Source: Oscillospiraceae bacterium (lineage in GTDB: Bacteria > Bacillota > Clostridia > Oscillospirales > Acutalibacteraceae). Taken from it: a DNA stretch of 64,000 nt. Shown piece by piece: positions 53,109 to 62,134 of this stretch. Location: NCBI GenBank assembly GCA_015065725.1, contig SVPV01000003.1, positions 49,295 to 113,294 on the forward strand. Reading direction: 5' to 3'. Within the stretch, counting starts at the first letter, position 1. Every line of letters begins with the position of its first letter. Made by a program: the position numbers and the translations under genes. Below the pieces are notes generated by a model. It worked only from the letters and a program-made list of their open reading frames with translations. It searched no databases and was not told where the DNA came from.

Positions 53109-54027
53109 AAATAATTTAAAGGGCAGTATTATACTTGTTACTGCCGCAATTATTTGGGGCTTGGCATTTGTGGCACAAAGCAGTGCCGCCGATACAATTC
53201 CAACATTTACTATCAGCTTTTTAAGGTCTTATATAGCGTCTGCGTTTTTATTGTTATTTGTACTAATAAAGGATAGAAAAACTAAAACACCATTGTTTCC
53301 AACCGAAAAAAGCGAACGTAAAAAGCTGTTTTTAGGCGGTTTAATATGCGGTACTGCACTTTGTATTGCCGCAAATCTACAGCAGTTCGGTATAGCGATA
53401 TACCCGAGCGGTGTAGCAAATGAAGCTCGTGCGGGATTTTTGACAGCACTTTATGTAATTTTAGTTCCTGTTGCCTCAATCTTTTTTAAAAAGAAATTAA
53501 GTATTACCACTTGGCTTGCGGTAGTTGTTGCATTTGTTGGAATATACATTCTTTGCCTTTCTGACGGATTTCATAGCATATACTTTGGTGATGTGCTTTT
53601 ATTTACCTGCGGCATTGCCTTTACCGTACATATTATTACTGTAGATAACTTTGGAAAGGGACTTGACGGTGTTAAGCTTTCAATACTTCAGTTCTTTGTT
53701 TGCGGAACAATAAGTCTAATATTTATGTTGATTTTTGAATTAGACGAAATTAGCATTAAAACTTTAGCCGATGCAGCATTGCCGATATTATACCTTGGTA
53801 TTATGTCAAGCGGTGTTGCCTACACCCTACAAATTATCGGTCAAAAATATGCTGAGGCAGCGGTTGCCTCTATTGCAATGAGTCTTGAAAGCGTTTTCGC
53901 CGCTTTGGGCGGCTGGTTGATTGGCGGAAACTCACTGGAGAAACACGAAATTTTGGGTTGTACTATTATGTTTGTTGCTATCATTTTAGCACAGCTTTCC
54001 GATCTAAAAATACGAATAAAAAAGTAA
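53101..54027 (+). CDS. EamA/DMT-superfamily transporter
   Basis: A 308-residue membrane protein with ten hydrophobic helices in two EamA repeats. The first repeat begins AAIIWGLAFVAQSSA, a typical EamA entry; the second ends LGGWLIGGNSLEKHEILG. Substrate is unknown; many relatives export metabolites. I favour the TTG start at 53101-53103, overlapping the tex stop, with a GGGTGG ribosome site; an in-frame GTG four codons earlier is possible. It is coupled to tex. Confidence 0.88.
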   Translation: MAKNNLKGSIILVTAAIIWGLAFVAQSSAADTIPTFTISFLRSYIASAFLLLFVLIKDRKTKTPLFPTEKSERKKLFLGGLICGTALCIAANLQQFGIAIYPSGVANEARAGFLTALYVILVPVASIFFKKKLSITTWLAVVVAFVGIYILCLSDGFHSIYFGDVLLFTCGIAFTVHIITVDNFGKGLDGVKLSILQFFVCGTISLIFMLIFELDEISIKTLADAALPILYLGIMSSGVAYTLQIIGQKYAEAAVASIAMSLESVFAALGGWLIGGNSLEKHEILGCTIMFVAIILAQLSDLKIRIKK

Positions 54028-54072
54028 TTATTAATATTATATCAATACAAATCCCTTTAAATAAGGGTTTTC

Positions 54073-54120
54073 TACCGTTAGTAGAGCAAAATTTATGTTT
54101 TCTACTAACGGTATTTTCTT
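54073..54120 (+). terminator. Rho-independent terminator after the EamA gene
   Basis: A 13-bp stem (54073-54085 with 54101-54113), 15-base loop and T-rich tail. It also precedes degV, for which a TACAAT -10 is possible at 54171-54176. Confidence 0.75.
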
Positions 54121-54209
54121 AAATAGAATTGTATTTTTTAGCGGTAGGGTGATTATTTTCACATTTGTGATACAATAATTAATATAAATTTTTATCTGGA
54201 GGTAAAACC

Positions 54210-55079
54210 ATGAGTTTTAAAATTGTTACCGATTCCTGTGCTAACCTTACCGATAAGCAAATTGCCGATTACGGCATTGAAATTATCTCGCTAAACTATT
54301 ACATAAAGGGCGAGGAATATATAAGCTATGTAAAAGGCAGACCCACAGAGTATGAAGAAACCTATCGTCTGCTTCGTGAAAAAGAGCAAATAACTACAAG
54401 TCTTGTAACCAACGAGCAATGCACAAATGTTGTACGTCCGATTCTTGAAAACGGTGATGACGTTTTAGTTATTGCTTTTTCTTCAGGTCTTTCGGGCACC
54501 TATCAAAATATTCACAACACTTTAGAGGATTTAAAGGAAGAATTCCCCGAGCGTAAAATGATTGTTGTTGATACCCTTTCCGCATCTATGGGTGAGGGAC
54601 TTCTTGTTCACTATGCTGTACAGCTTAAAAACGAGGGTAAGTCTATTGAAGAGGTTGCGAAGTGGATTGAGGATAATAGACTATCCCTCTGTCACATTTT
54701 CACCCTTTCCGATTTATTCTTCTTAAAACGCGGCGGCAGACTTTCGGGTGCAGGTGCAGTTTTAGGTTCGATTTTAAACATTAAACCTATGCTTCACGTA
54801 GCAAATGACGGCAAACTTTATGTTACAGGAAAGCAACGCGGCAGAAAAGCATCAATGGAAGCGTTACTTGCTTCAATAGAAGAAAAGGCAATTAATATTG
54901 CTGACCAAACCGTATTTATTGTGCATGGTGACTGTGAGAATGACGCCAAATATTTAGAGTCCGAAATTAAAAAGAGATATGGTGTTAAAGAGGTTGTTTA
55001 CAACTACATCGACCCCGTAATTGCAGCACACGCAGGTCCTGAAACATTAGCAGTATTCTTTATAGGTAAAGAAAGATAA
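54210..55079 (+). CDS. DegV-family fatty acid-binding protein
   Basis: The 289-residue protein fits the DegV/FakB fold, which binds fatty acids for phosphorylation by FakA. Features are [14 protein letters not shown] at the start, [10 protein letters not shown], the [11 protein letters not shown] loop, and [22 protein letters not shown]. Full length. ATG follows TGGAGG. No fakA-like kinase is adjacent, so partner and ligand are open. Confidence 0.94.
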   Translation: MSFKIVTDSCANLTDKQIADYGIEIISLNYYIKGEEYISYVKGRPTEYEETYRLLREKEQITTSLVTNEQCTNVVRPILENGDDVLVIAFSSGLSGTYQNIHNTLEDLKEEFPERKMIVVDTLSASMGEGLLVHYAVQLKNEGKSIEEVAKWIEDNRLSLCHIFTLSDLFFLKRGGRLSGAGAVLGSILNIKPMLHVANDGKLYVTGKQRGRKASMEALLASIEEKAINIADQTVFIVHGDCENDAKYLESEIKKRYGVKEVVYNYIDPVIAAHAGPETLAVFFIGKER

Positions 55080-55082
55080 ACG

Positions 55083-55113
55083 AAAAAATCTCCTACAATG
55101 TAGGAGATTTTTT
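55083..55113. terminator. Bidirectional terminator between degV and the ATPase gene
   Basis: A perfect 14-bp stem (55083-55096 with 55100-55113) with A/T-rich flanks, placed between convergent genes. Confidence 0.88.
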
Positions 55114-55114
55114 G

Positions 55115-56200
55115 TTATAAAGAATTTCTATCAATTTGTTTCCAAAGCTTTTCTGCAAGCTCTGCATTTTTATTAAAGTCCATTGCCGCTATATAATATC
55201 CCTCAATTTCGTCATGCACACTTTTTGCAGCATAAAGGGTTTTAGAGGCGGAAAGCACTAGCTCTTTGAAAATCTTATTGTTAAAACGGCGTCTTTCTTT
55301 TGACCTGTTTATTAGTGATATATCCATAAACCGACGTGCATGAATTCTTCTTTCATCGCTGTCAATTTTAACTAGACCGTTTTCACTTAAAAAACAAAGG
55401 TCTAACTCGGGCAAGAGAACCGCATCTATTAATAACGAGGGTAAAAACGGATTTTTAACGGTTATTACAGTATGACCTGCCGATAAAGCGTATTGCCTTA
55501 CAGTCTTTAAAACACAGGAGGAAACTGCACCATAAGGGTCTGATATTATTACACGCTTACTGTATTCTGCAGTGTTTTCCTCGGTAAAATCAACCAAGCC
55601 TTTAGGTGTTATCCCTGTAAAAAATCTAACCCATTCCCTACCCTCATTTTTCTTGTTAGTAGGTATTAATTTGTTACATATTTTTTCAGTAAAGTAAATA
55701 ACCGATTTTATATCGGTAGCCGCAAGGGCTAACTGTAAATTTTCTTTAATTGCCTGCCCTGCGGCTACTAAATACCTAGAAGCAGTTTTGTGTAAATGCT
55801 TGTTTTTTAAACTGCTCTCTATTATTTTTTCTTTATTTTTAAATAGAATTTCTGTATCCCAGTTATCACAGAGATTTACTATATTTTCGCAAACACCAAC
55901 TAGCTTTGGCTCTAATATATGTGGTGCTGTACCGTCTAAAACTACAGTTTTAATTTCCTCTATAATTACACCGTCTAAAGAATCGGGGTCAGAACTACAG
56001 GGGCATATATTTACATCTAAGCCCTTTATTCTAGCCTTGGTAGCAATCTTTTTCATAAGTGATGATTTACCAGTCCCCGGACCGCCCTTTATTATATAAA
56101 CACGCCAGCCGTCCTGCTCATCATAACAATCCCCAAAATGTGACAAAAAGCCCTCAGACGAATTTGCAGCCAAAAAATATTTTTTATATGTTTTTTCCAT
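55115..56200 (-). CDS. P-loop ATPase, PRK06851-like
   Basis: A 361-residue P-loop protein of unknown function. Walker A GGPGTGKSS lies near residues 38-46. CPCSSDPDSLDGVIIEE and the repeated P-loop-like half in the C-terminal part (VVSDPYGAVSS-type region) match my memory of the conserved clostridial PRK06851 family. It is probably cytoplasmic. GGCGGTG precedes the ATG at 56198-56200. It is a single gene convergent with degV. Its function is not known to me. Confidence 0.75.
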   Translation of the reverse strand: MEKTYKKYFLAANSSEGFLSHFGDCYDEQDGWRVYIIKGGPGTGKSSLMKKIATKARIKGLDVNICPCSSDPDSLDGVIIEEIKTVVLDGTAPHILEPKLVGVCENIVNLCDNWDTEILFKNKEKIIESSLKNKHLHKTASRYLVAAGQAIKENLQLALAATDIKSVIYFTEKICNKLIPTNKKNEGREWVRFFTGITPKGLVDFTEENTAEYSKRVIISDPYGAVSSCVLKTVRQYALSAGHTVITVKNPFLPSLLIDAVLLPELDLCFLSENGLVKIDSDERRIHARRFMDISLINRSKERRRFNNKIFKELVLSASKTLYAAKSVHDEIEGYYIAAMDFNKNAELAEKLWKQIDRNSL

Positions 56201-56254
56201 AAAGCACCGCCTTAAAATTGGTTTATACTTTTATTTTATTCTAAAACTTATCTT

Positions 56255-56283
56255 TTGACACCACGCAAATTTTATGCTATACT
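56255..56283 (+). promoter_or_regulatory. Consensus sigma-A promoter for rnpB
   Basis: TTGACA (56255-56260), 17-base spacer, TATACT (56278-56283), placing the transcript start near 56290. Confidence 0.85.
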
Positions 56284-56289
56284 ACATTT

Positions 56290-56619
56290 ATCGAGTCGGC
56301 TATACGGTTGCGGACACTTTGTGTCTGAGGAAAGTCCGAGCCCCGCAGGGCAGAATAACGGCTAACAGCCGCCGAGGGTGACCTTAGGGATAGTGCAACA
56401 GAGATATACCGCCGTATTTTACGGTAAGGGTGGAAAGGCGAGGTAAGAGCTCACCGACCGTTCGGAGACGAAACGGTCCTGTAAACCCTATTCGGAGCAA
56501 CGCTGACAGTGGCTATACATTTGCCCGATGTGCCACGAAAAGCGGCTAGAGCGTATAAGCAATTATACGTCGAGATAGATAACCGTACACGACAGAACTC
56601 GGCTTACAGGCCGACTCAA
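56290..56619 (+). ncRNA. rnpB: RNase P RNA
   Basis: Catalytic RNA that matures the 5' end of tRNAs. P1 pairs GAGTCGGC (56293-56300) with GCCGACTC (56610-56617). The universal cores are present: GAGGAAAGTCCGAGC near 56327 and ACAGAACTCGGCTTAC near 56591, plus the AGGGCAGAATAACGGCTAA region after the first core. Length of about 330 bases and overall layout fit the bacterial type; fine A/B class was not worked out. Short reading frames here are spurious. Confidence 0.96.
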
Positions 56620-56630
56620 TTTTTAAACCA

Positions 56631-56679
56631 AAAAATACAACCCCCAAGACAGTTAATGCCTTGGGGGTTGTATTTTTTT
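56631..56679. terminator. Strong terminator after rnpB, shared with the SorC gene
   Basis: A perfect 18-bp stem (56631-56648 with 56660-56677) with A-run before and T-run after; usable in both directions. Confidence 0.92.
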
Positions 56680-57592
56680 ATAATTTCTTTGCTGTATATT
56701 CGTCGGTAATAAGGGTATCGATTATTTTTGTTTGCAAAGCACCCGAAATTGCTTTTACTTTATCATCACCGCAAGCAATTGCAATAGTTTGACGTGAATT
56801 TTTAATATTTTCGACCGATGCACACAACGTATTGTCGTATATATTTATAAACTCACCGTTTTTATTGAAAAAGTGTGTTGCTATATCGCCTATTACCTGT
56901 GAGGATTTCTCAGTGTAACCAAAAGTTTTACCAAAGATATCAAGGATTTCAGTATTGCCTATTCCTAAAACTGCAATATCGGCACAATTCCATAAATCGC
57001 TCACCTTCTTATAACACGAAAGCTTTTTTATTAGTTCACATTCTTCATTATTGTCCGATAAATACGGAAACCACGCATATTTAACATCGGCACCAATTTT
57101 ATCCGCCATACTGCGAGCCAATTCATTTGAAGAAAAATATGACTTTTCATTATCAGTAGCACCAAAAAGCGGGAAAACTACATTACCGTTAGTATTAATT
57201 GTTGGCATTGCGTTTATTAAGTCCTCGATCGTTCTTCCCCACGAAAGAGCAATTTTTTTATCTCCGTTTTTTATAATTGAGGTGATATATTCTACGGCTG
57301 ATTTTACCGCCATAGTTTTTCGTAAAGATTCGTTTTTAGAGCTTACACCTGTAACAATACATTTTTTTATAGAGAACTTATTTAAAATATATTCTTCTAA
57401 CTCTTCACAATCCTTTTTCGGATTGTGAATTTTTATCTCAACAATATTTTCTTTCACAGCATCATTCAAGAGTTTTGAAACCGTTTGTCTGGACAAATTC
57501 AACAAGTCGGCAATTTCTTGTTGAGTATGCTTTTTTTCATAATAAAGTATTGCCGCTTCAGACATTAAAATTTTTTCGTCTTTAACACTCAT
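56678..57592 (-). CDS. SorC/DeoR-family sugar-binding transcriptional regulator
   Basis: A 304-residue regulator. The N-terminal HTH (TQQEIADLLNLSRQTVSKLL, within residues 25-50) is followed by a SorC-type phosphosugar-binding domain (KIALSWGRTIEDLINAMP, ADIAVLGIGNTEI, AIACGDDKVKAISGAL). It is divergent from the aldolase/SorE-like operon, so it most likely controls it in response to a phosphorylated sugar. ATG at 57590-57592 with AGGTG upstream is preferred over an upstream GTG. Confidence 0.93.
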   Translation of the reverse strand: MSVKDEKILMSEAAILYYEKKHTQQEIADLLNLSRQTVSKLLNDAVKENIVEIKIHNPKKDCEELEEYILNKFSIKKCIVTGVSSKNESLRKTMAVKSAVEYITSIIKNGDKKIALSWGRTIEDLINAMPTINTNGNVVFPLFGATDNEKSYFSSNELARSMADKIGADVKYAWFPYLSDNNEECELIKKLSCYKKVSDLWNCADIAVLGIGNTEILDIFGKTFGYTEKSSQVIGDIATHFFNKNGEFINIYDNTLCASVENIKNSRQTIAIACGDDKVKAISGALQTKIIDTLITDEYTAKKL

Positions 57593-57613
57593 TATATTCA
57601 CCTACTTTTTCAT

Positions 57614-57642
57614 ATTTTATCATTTTAAAGCTTAAAAGTCAA
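57614..57642 (-). promoter_or_regulatory. Promoter of the SorC-family gene
   Basis: TTGACT (57637-57642), 17-base spacer, TAAAAT (57614-57619). The -35 abuts the left arm of the putative operator, allowing autoregulation. Confidence 0.7.
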
Positions 57643-57677
57643 TCTTTTAACTTTTGTAATTGACAAATGTTAAAAGA
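57643..57677. promoter_or_regulatory. Putative SorC operator in the divergent promoter region
   Basis: Perfect 9-bp inverted repeat TCTTTTAAC (57643-57651) and GTTAAAAGA (57669-57677) bracketing the aldolase -35. A related TTTTAA/TTAAAA palindrome lies near 57624-57637. Binding by the adjacent regulator is inference. Confidence 0.6.
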
Positions 57678-57688
57678 TTTGTTATAAT
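57660..57688 (+). promoter_or_regulatory. Consensus sigma-A promoter for the aldolase operon
   Basis: TTGACA (57660-57665), 17-base spacer, TATAAT (57683-57688), overlapping the putative operator. Confidence 0.88.
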
Positions 57689-57718
57689 CATATCATCATG
57701 TATTAAGGAGTATGATTT

Positions 57719-58588
57719 ATGTTAGTTTCAATGAAAGAAATGTTAGAAGACGCAAGAAAAAACCACTATGCTATTCCCGCTTTTGATGTAAGCAACTACG
57801 AGATGATGAGGGCGGTTTTGGAGGCTTGTGAAGAAGAAAAGTCCCCTGCACTTTTAATGGCATTGGGTGTTGATTTAGTTGGAAAAGGATTACCTTTAAT
57901 TTCATCCATGATAAAAGGAGCATCTAATCACTTTAATATTCCTATATGTCTCCATTTGGACCACGCAACAGATTTTGACCTTATTAAAAATGCAATTAAT
58001 TGCGGTTTCAGTTCTGTTATGTATGACGGCTCGGTGCTTGATTTTGAAAACAATGCAAAAAACACCGCAGAAGTTGTAAAATACGCACACCGTAACGGTA
58101 TATCAGTTGAAGCAGAACTAGGTCACGTTGGTAATGCAAATGTTGGCAGTATAAGCGAAACAGGGACAGATGACGATCCGGGTGAAACACTAACCGTTCC
58201 CGAAGAGGTTGCAAAGTTTATAGAAATCACCGATGTTGACGCTCTTGCAGTTGCAATAGGAACTTCACACGGAGTTTACAAAAAAACTCCTGAGCTTCGT
58301 ATCGACAGACTTGATGAAATTACTGCCGTTTGTAACAAACCTCTTGTTCTTCACGGAGGAAGCGGAACACCTGATGATCAAATGCAAAATGCTATCCATC
58401 ACGGTATAACTAAAATCAACATATATTCAGATGTTGTGGGTGCTTTAAATACCGCCCTTAAAAACAAACTTAATTCACTAGACAATCCATCAACTTGGCC
58501 ATTTATAGTTTTTGAAGATGCAAGAGTTATGATGAAAGACGTTATTAAAGATAAAATCAGAAAATTTGGCAGTTCAGGTCGCGTTTAA
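57719..58588 (+). CDS. Class II (zinc) fructose/tagatose-bisphosphate-type aldolase
   Basis: Cleaves a ketose 1,6-bisphosphate or ketose 1-phosphate to triose units. The 289-residue TIM-barrel protein has zinc-site motifs ICLHLDHATD, VEAELGHVG, VAIGTSHGVYK and LVLHGGSGTPDDQ. It resembles the GatY/KbaY/FbaA group; exact substrate cannot be told. ATG at 57719-57721 follows AAGGAG. It is the first gene of the SorC-linked operon, with the dehydrogenase 16 bases downstream. Confidence 0.93.
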   Translation: MLVSMKEMLEDARKNHYAIPAFDVSNYEMMRAVLEACEEEKSPALLMALGVDLVGKGLPLISSMIKGASNHFNIPICLHLDHATDFDLIKNAINCGFSSVMYDGSVLDFENNAKNTAEVVKYAHRNGISVEAELGHVGNANVGSISETGTDDDPGETLTVPEEVAKFIEITDVDALAVAIGTSHGVYKKTPELRIDRLDEITAVCNKPLVLHGGSGTPDDQMQNAIHHGITKINIYSDVVGALNTALKNKLNSLDNPSTWPFIVFEDARVMMKDVIKDKIRKFGSSGRV

Positions 58589-58604
58589 TATTTGGAGGAA
58601 AACT

Positions 58605-59846
58605 ATGAAAACAAAAGCAGTTCGTTTATATGGCGAAAACGATTTACGCCTTGAAGAATTTGATTTGCCCGAACTAAAAAACGGTGAAATATTGATAAAA
58701 ATAATATCTGACAGTGTTTGTATGTCTACATATAAAACTGCAAAACAAGGTGCCAAACACCTAAGAGTACCCGATAATGTTGCAGAAAACCCTATTATTA
58801 TCGGTCACGAATTCTGTGCCGAAGTTGTTGAGGTTACAGACAAGTGGAAAGATAAATTTAGTGTCGGCGATAAGGTTGTTATGCCTCCCGTACTTGCCTA
58901 TCTTGGCGGTCCGGAAACCGTTGGATATTCCTTTTGTGAAATAGGCGGTGTTTCAACTTATTCTATTGTTTACGAACATATTATTGAAAATGACTTTTTA
59001 ATAAAAGTTGATAGCGATTGTTTCTTTAAAGGCTCACTTATTGAGCCTGCATCCTGTGTTATAAGAGGATATAAAGCCAATCTGCATTTAGACGATAATC
59101 TTAAACCGTATACCAATATTCGTCCAAAAGGAAAGGTTGCCATTTTAGCAGGATGCGGCCCTATGGGACTTGTAGCAATAGATATTGCACTTCACGGTGA
59201 TATTAAACCCTCACTCCTGGTAGTAACCGATATTAATGAAGAAAAGCTTGAAAGAGCAAAGCAGATTTTTAGTCCCGAAGATGCTAAAAAAGACGGTATA
59301 GAGCTTATATTTACCAAATCGACCGATAAAGATGAATTAATTTCTTTGACAAACAACGACGGTTATGACGACGTATTTGTCTATGCACCTGTTCCATCTG
59401 TTGTAGAATTAGGAAATTCAATTTTAGGCTTTGACGGTTGTCTTAATTTCTTCGCAGGTCCATTGGATAAAAATTTTAGTGCAAACTTCAATTTTTACAA
59501 TGTGCATTATAAGCAACATCATATTGCAGGAACAAGCGGCAGTACTACCGAGGATATGCACGATATTGTACGGCTAATTAGCGAAAAACGTATTGACCCT
59601 GCTGTTATGATTACTCATATAGGCGGTATTGATGCCGCAATCGACACAACCTTGCATCTGCCAGAAATTGAAGGCGGTAAAAAGTTAATATACACTCACA
59701 TTAATCTACCGCTTACCGCAATTGAAGATTTCCAAAAACTTAAAAGTCAAGACAAGCGTTTCGTAGTTCTTTATGAGCTTGTAAAACAAAATAAAGGCTT
59801 ATGGTCTATGGAAGCAGAAAAATATTTACTTGATAATTTCAAATAA
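58605..59846 (+). CDS. Zinc-type alcohol dehydrogenase, SorE-like (L-sorbose-1-phosphate reductase type)
   Basis: A 413-residue medium-chain dehydrogenase. The start MKTKAVRLYGENDLRLEEFDLPE and IIIGHEFCAEVVEV closely recall E. coli/Klebsiella SorE, which reduces L-sorbose 1-phosphate to glucitol 6-phosphate. The Rossmann motif is ILAGCGPMGLVAIDIA. ATG at 58605-58607 follows TTTGGAGG. The SorE resemblance is from memory of the family, and other phosphoketoses are possible. No PTS transporter or kinase is in the unit. Confidence 0.83.
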   Translation: MKTKAVRLYGENDLRLEEFDLPELKNGEILIKIISDSVCMSTYKTAKQGAKHLRVPDNVAENPIIIGHEFCAEVVEVTDKWKDKFSVGDKVVMPPVLAYLGGPETVGYSFCEIGGVSTYSIVYEHIIENDFLIKVDSDCFFKGSLIEPASCVIRGYKANLHLDDNLKPYTNIRPKGKVAILAGCGPMGLVAIDIALHGDIKPSLLVVTDINEEKLERAKQIFSPEDAKKDGIELIFTKSTDKDELISLTNNDGYDDVFVYAPVPSVVELGNSILGFDGCLNFFAGPLDKNFSANFNFYNVHYKQHHIAGTSGSTTEDMHDIVRLISEKRIDPAVMITHIGGIDAAIDTTLHLPEIEGGKKLIYTHINLPLTAIEDFQKLKSQDKRFVVLYELVKQNKGLWSMEAEKYLLDNFK

Positions 59847-59853
59847 TAATTTT

Positions 59854-59889
59854 AAAAGGAGTTGCCTTTTTAAAGACAACTCCTTTTTT
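59854..59889. terminator. Bidirectional terminator between the SorE-like gene and spoIVB
   Basis: An 11-bp stem (59854-59864 with 59877-59887) with A-run and T-run on either side, between convergent genes. Confidence 0.82.
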
Positions 59890-59890
59890 A

Positions 59891-61135
59891 TTACGATGCT
59901 TCTTTTAATTGTTCTTCTGCTACACTCTGCACGGTTTCAAGCATATTTTCCGCAAAAACAGCGTAGCCTTTTGTACTGTCATCTATAAGAACGTGTGTTA
60001 CCGCACCTATAAGCTTTCCATTTTGAATTATGGGACTACCGCTCATTCCCTGCACTATTCCGCCTGTTTTTTCAAGCAGCTTTTTATCAGTTATTGTGAC
60101 AACCATATTTTGTTCCCTTGAAAAATAGGCAGAATTTCTTTTTTTGACGGTACAATCATAATACTGCGGTGTTTCACCTTCTATCGTACAGTAAATCTGT
60201 GCTTTACCGTCCTTTATTTCCTGTTTTAATCCAACTTCAACAAGTCGGCTTACGTCTATATTTGAATTAAGTTTTCCGTAAACACCTATTTCACAGTTAA
60301 GCTGAATATCAGCAATTGGGTTATATAAAAACTGTCCGTGCAATTCGCCGGGGTTACCGTCTTTTCCTTTGGTCACCGAGAGAATTTTTGCAGTTACCAT
60401 TTCCCCGCTTTCAAGCTCTAAAAGTTCATTTGTATCACTATCACATATACCGTGGCCTAGTCCGCAAACCACATTGCTCATAGGACTGTAAAATGTTAAA
60501 GTGCCAATTCCTGCACTGCTATCACGAACCCAAAGTCCTAGTTTATAGCTATTTGTTTCACTTGAAAATTGTGGCTTAATATTTTCATAAAAAATCTTTC
60601 CGTCACGCATCAATTCCAGCTTTATTGGCTCGCCGTCTGACAACTCTACATATTCCGAAAGCTCTTCATTAGTTGTTATTGTATTACCGTTAACGGAAAG
60701 TATATAATCTCCTATTCTGATTCCTGCATCCTTTGCAGGATTTTTTTTGCCCGTTTTGGTATCAACTTCCGTATAATTAATTACCAATACTCCGTGGGTA
60801 TATAATTTCATACCAAACGGTTGTCCTAAAAGTGATACATACATTTCGTCAACTATTTCCACATTTACGCTTCTAACGGGAATAATACCAAATAGTTTTA
60901 GGTCTACCTTTATTACCTCACCCACTGTTTTAAGACTGTCCGATTGAGTTAATGCAGAGCCTTTGCTAGTAGCTGTAATAGGAACATTTGCCTCTACAGT
61001 AAGATTTTCACCCCTTGTAACCTTATAGTTATCAGAAACCTTTTGGTTTAATACAAAAATTATTGAAAAAACTATTACCGTAAAGATAAGTAAAATTGTA
61101 AAAACTGTTTTAAGGAATACATTGGTTTTATTCAA
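59891..61135 (-). CDS. spoIVB: SpoIVB serine peptidase
   Basis: Forespore-secreted signalling protease that triggers pro-sigma-K processing in Bacillus. The 414-residue protein has an N-terminal membrane segment (about 8-30), a PDZ domain (about 95-190, AKDAGIRIGDYILSVNG), and the S55 peptidase domain with His in GLGHGICDSD and Ser in GIVQGMSGSPIIQNGK. I prefer a TTG start at 61133-61135; an in-frame GTG three codons earlier lies within the GGAGG ribosome site. It is away from its usual recN-spo0A neighbours and convergent with the SorE-like gene. No sigma-F/G promoter was recognised. Confidence 0.95.
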   Translation of the reverse strand: MNKTNVFLKTVFTILLIFTVIVFSIIFVLNQKVSDNYKVTRGENLTVEANVPITATSKGSALTQSDSLKTVGEVIKVDLKLFGIIPVRSVNVEIVDEMYVSLLGQPFGMKLYTHGVLVINYTEVDTKTGKKNPAKDAGIRIGDYILSVNGNTITTNEELSEYVELSDGEPIKLELMRDGKIFYENIKPQFSSETNSYKLGLWVRDSSAGIGTLTFYSPMSNVVCGLGHGICDSDTNELLELESGEMVTAKILSVTKGKDGNPGELHGQFLYNPIADIQLNCEIGVYGKLNSNIDVSRLVEVGLKQEIKDGKAQIYCTIEGETPQYYDCTVKKRNSAYFSREQNMVVTITDKKLLEKTGGIVQGMSGSPIIQNGKLIGAVTHVLIDDSTKGYAVFAENMLETVQSVAEEQLKEAS

Positions 61136-61210
61136 AAAAATCACCCTCCAAAAACTAATTTACCCATTATTTTTTCAAAATTAATAGGAAATTTTTTTGA
61201 AGGGTGAAAA

Positions 61211-62134
61211 CTATTTATTACAATTTTTACAGGGCAAATATCCGTCATTTAATAGCTCGGTTAAATTGCCATTATATGTTTTCTTATTTTTTGGTTTTAT
61301 AGTTTCTGCTAAATTACAGTCCTTAGTATGATATTTTTTACTATTGGTATTAAGTATATAGGTTTCATTTTCTGTTTTTGTAGAATCGTCATTTAAAGAA
61401 GTATCGTTTTTAAGTCGGCTCTCACCTGTGGCGTAATCAATTAAGATATCGGGTTGGCTATTATATGCATACACATTAAAGCAAATACCCTCGCCTTTAT
61501 CCTCAACAGACATTGCTTCTAACTGTACACCGCGAGCCAATAGGTTATTCCCGTCAAAAACAGGCGTAACGCGGTAAACAACGTGATTTTTTGTTTCCTT
61601 TACGTAATCGGCTATCATATTTTCAAACGGCAGCATACCCTCAATATTAAGATATACGGTGCCAGTAATCAAATTTTTTACGTTAGCATTCTCCCCTGTT
61701 AACTGATATCCTATCAAATGGCAACGGTTATAAAGATACTTGCCGTCCACATTATCATATTTCACAGTATGCCAACCTGTAGGTTTTACTTGACCTATAC
61801 TACCGCGTTTTTCGGTAGGCATTATTTCAATTCCAACACACGCCATTGTAACGCCGCATCTGCCTAAAAAATCAAGCTCAGAATAAAATTCGTAACATTC
61901 TGTCACCAAATCCTTTTTATTAAAATTCGGCTGATTGTTATTTATTACAATATAAGGTTGGTCAGAAAATTGAGGCACATTATCAATATTAAAAACGGTT
62001 GACTCATTATTAGCGGTAATCTCACTAGTCGTATTATTGTTATTGTTGTTTTGATTTGAGCATCCCGACAGTAATAATGCCAATATCAAAATAACAGAAA
62101 TTACACTAAAGGTTTTTTTATTAAACACGTTCAT
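61211..62134 (-). CDS. Secreted lipoprotein DNA/RNA non-specific endonuclease
   Basis: A 307-residue predicted surface nuclease. It has a lipoprotein signal peptide (LALLLSGC, Cys near residue 24), an Asn-rich linker, and a beta-beta-alpha-metal nuclease domain with NRCHLIGYQLTGENANVKN, corresponding to the DRGH-type site of EndA and streptococcal DNases. A C-terminal Cys-containing module (KKYHTKDCN ... PCKNCNK) is known from similar clostridial nucleases. The Asp-Arg-Gly of the active motif is Asn-Arg-Cys here, with the catalytic His kept. ATG at 62132-62134 follows AGAGG. It overlaps the upstream gene. Confidence 0.9.
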   Translation of the reverse strand: MNVFNKKTFSVISVILILALLLSGCSNQNNNNNNTTSEITANNESTVFNIDNVPQFSDQPYIVINNNQPNFNKKDLVTECYEFYSELDFLGRCGVTMACVGIEIMPTEKRGSIGQVKPTGWHTVKYDNVDGKYLYNRCHLIGYQLTGENANVKNLITGTVYLNIEGMLPFENMIADYVKETKNHVVYRVTPVFDGNNLLARGVQLEAMSVEDKGEGICFNVYAYNSQPDILIDYATGESRLKNDTSLNDDSTKTENETYILNTNSKKYHTKDCNLAETIKPKNKKTYNGNLTELLNDGYLPCKNCNK

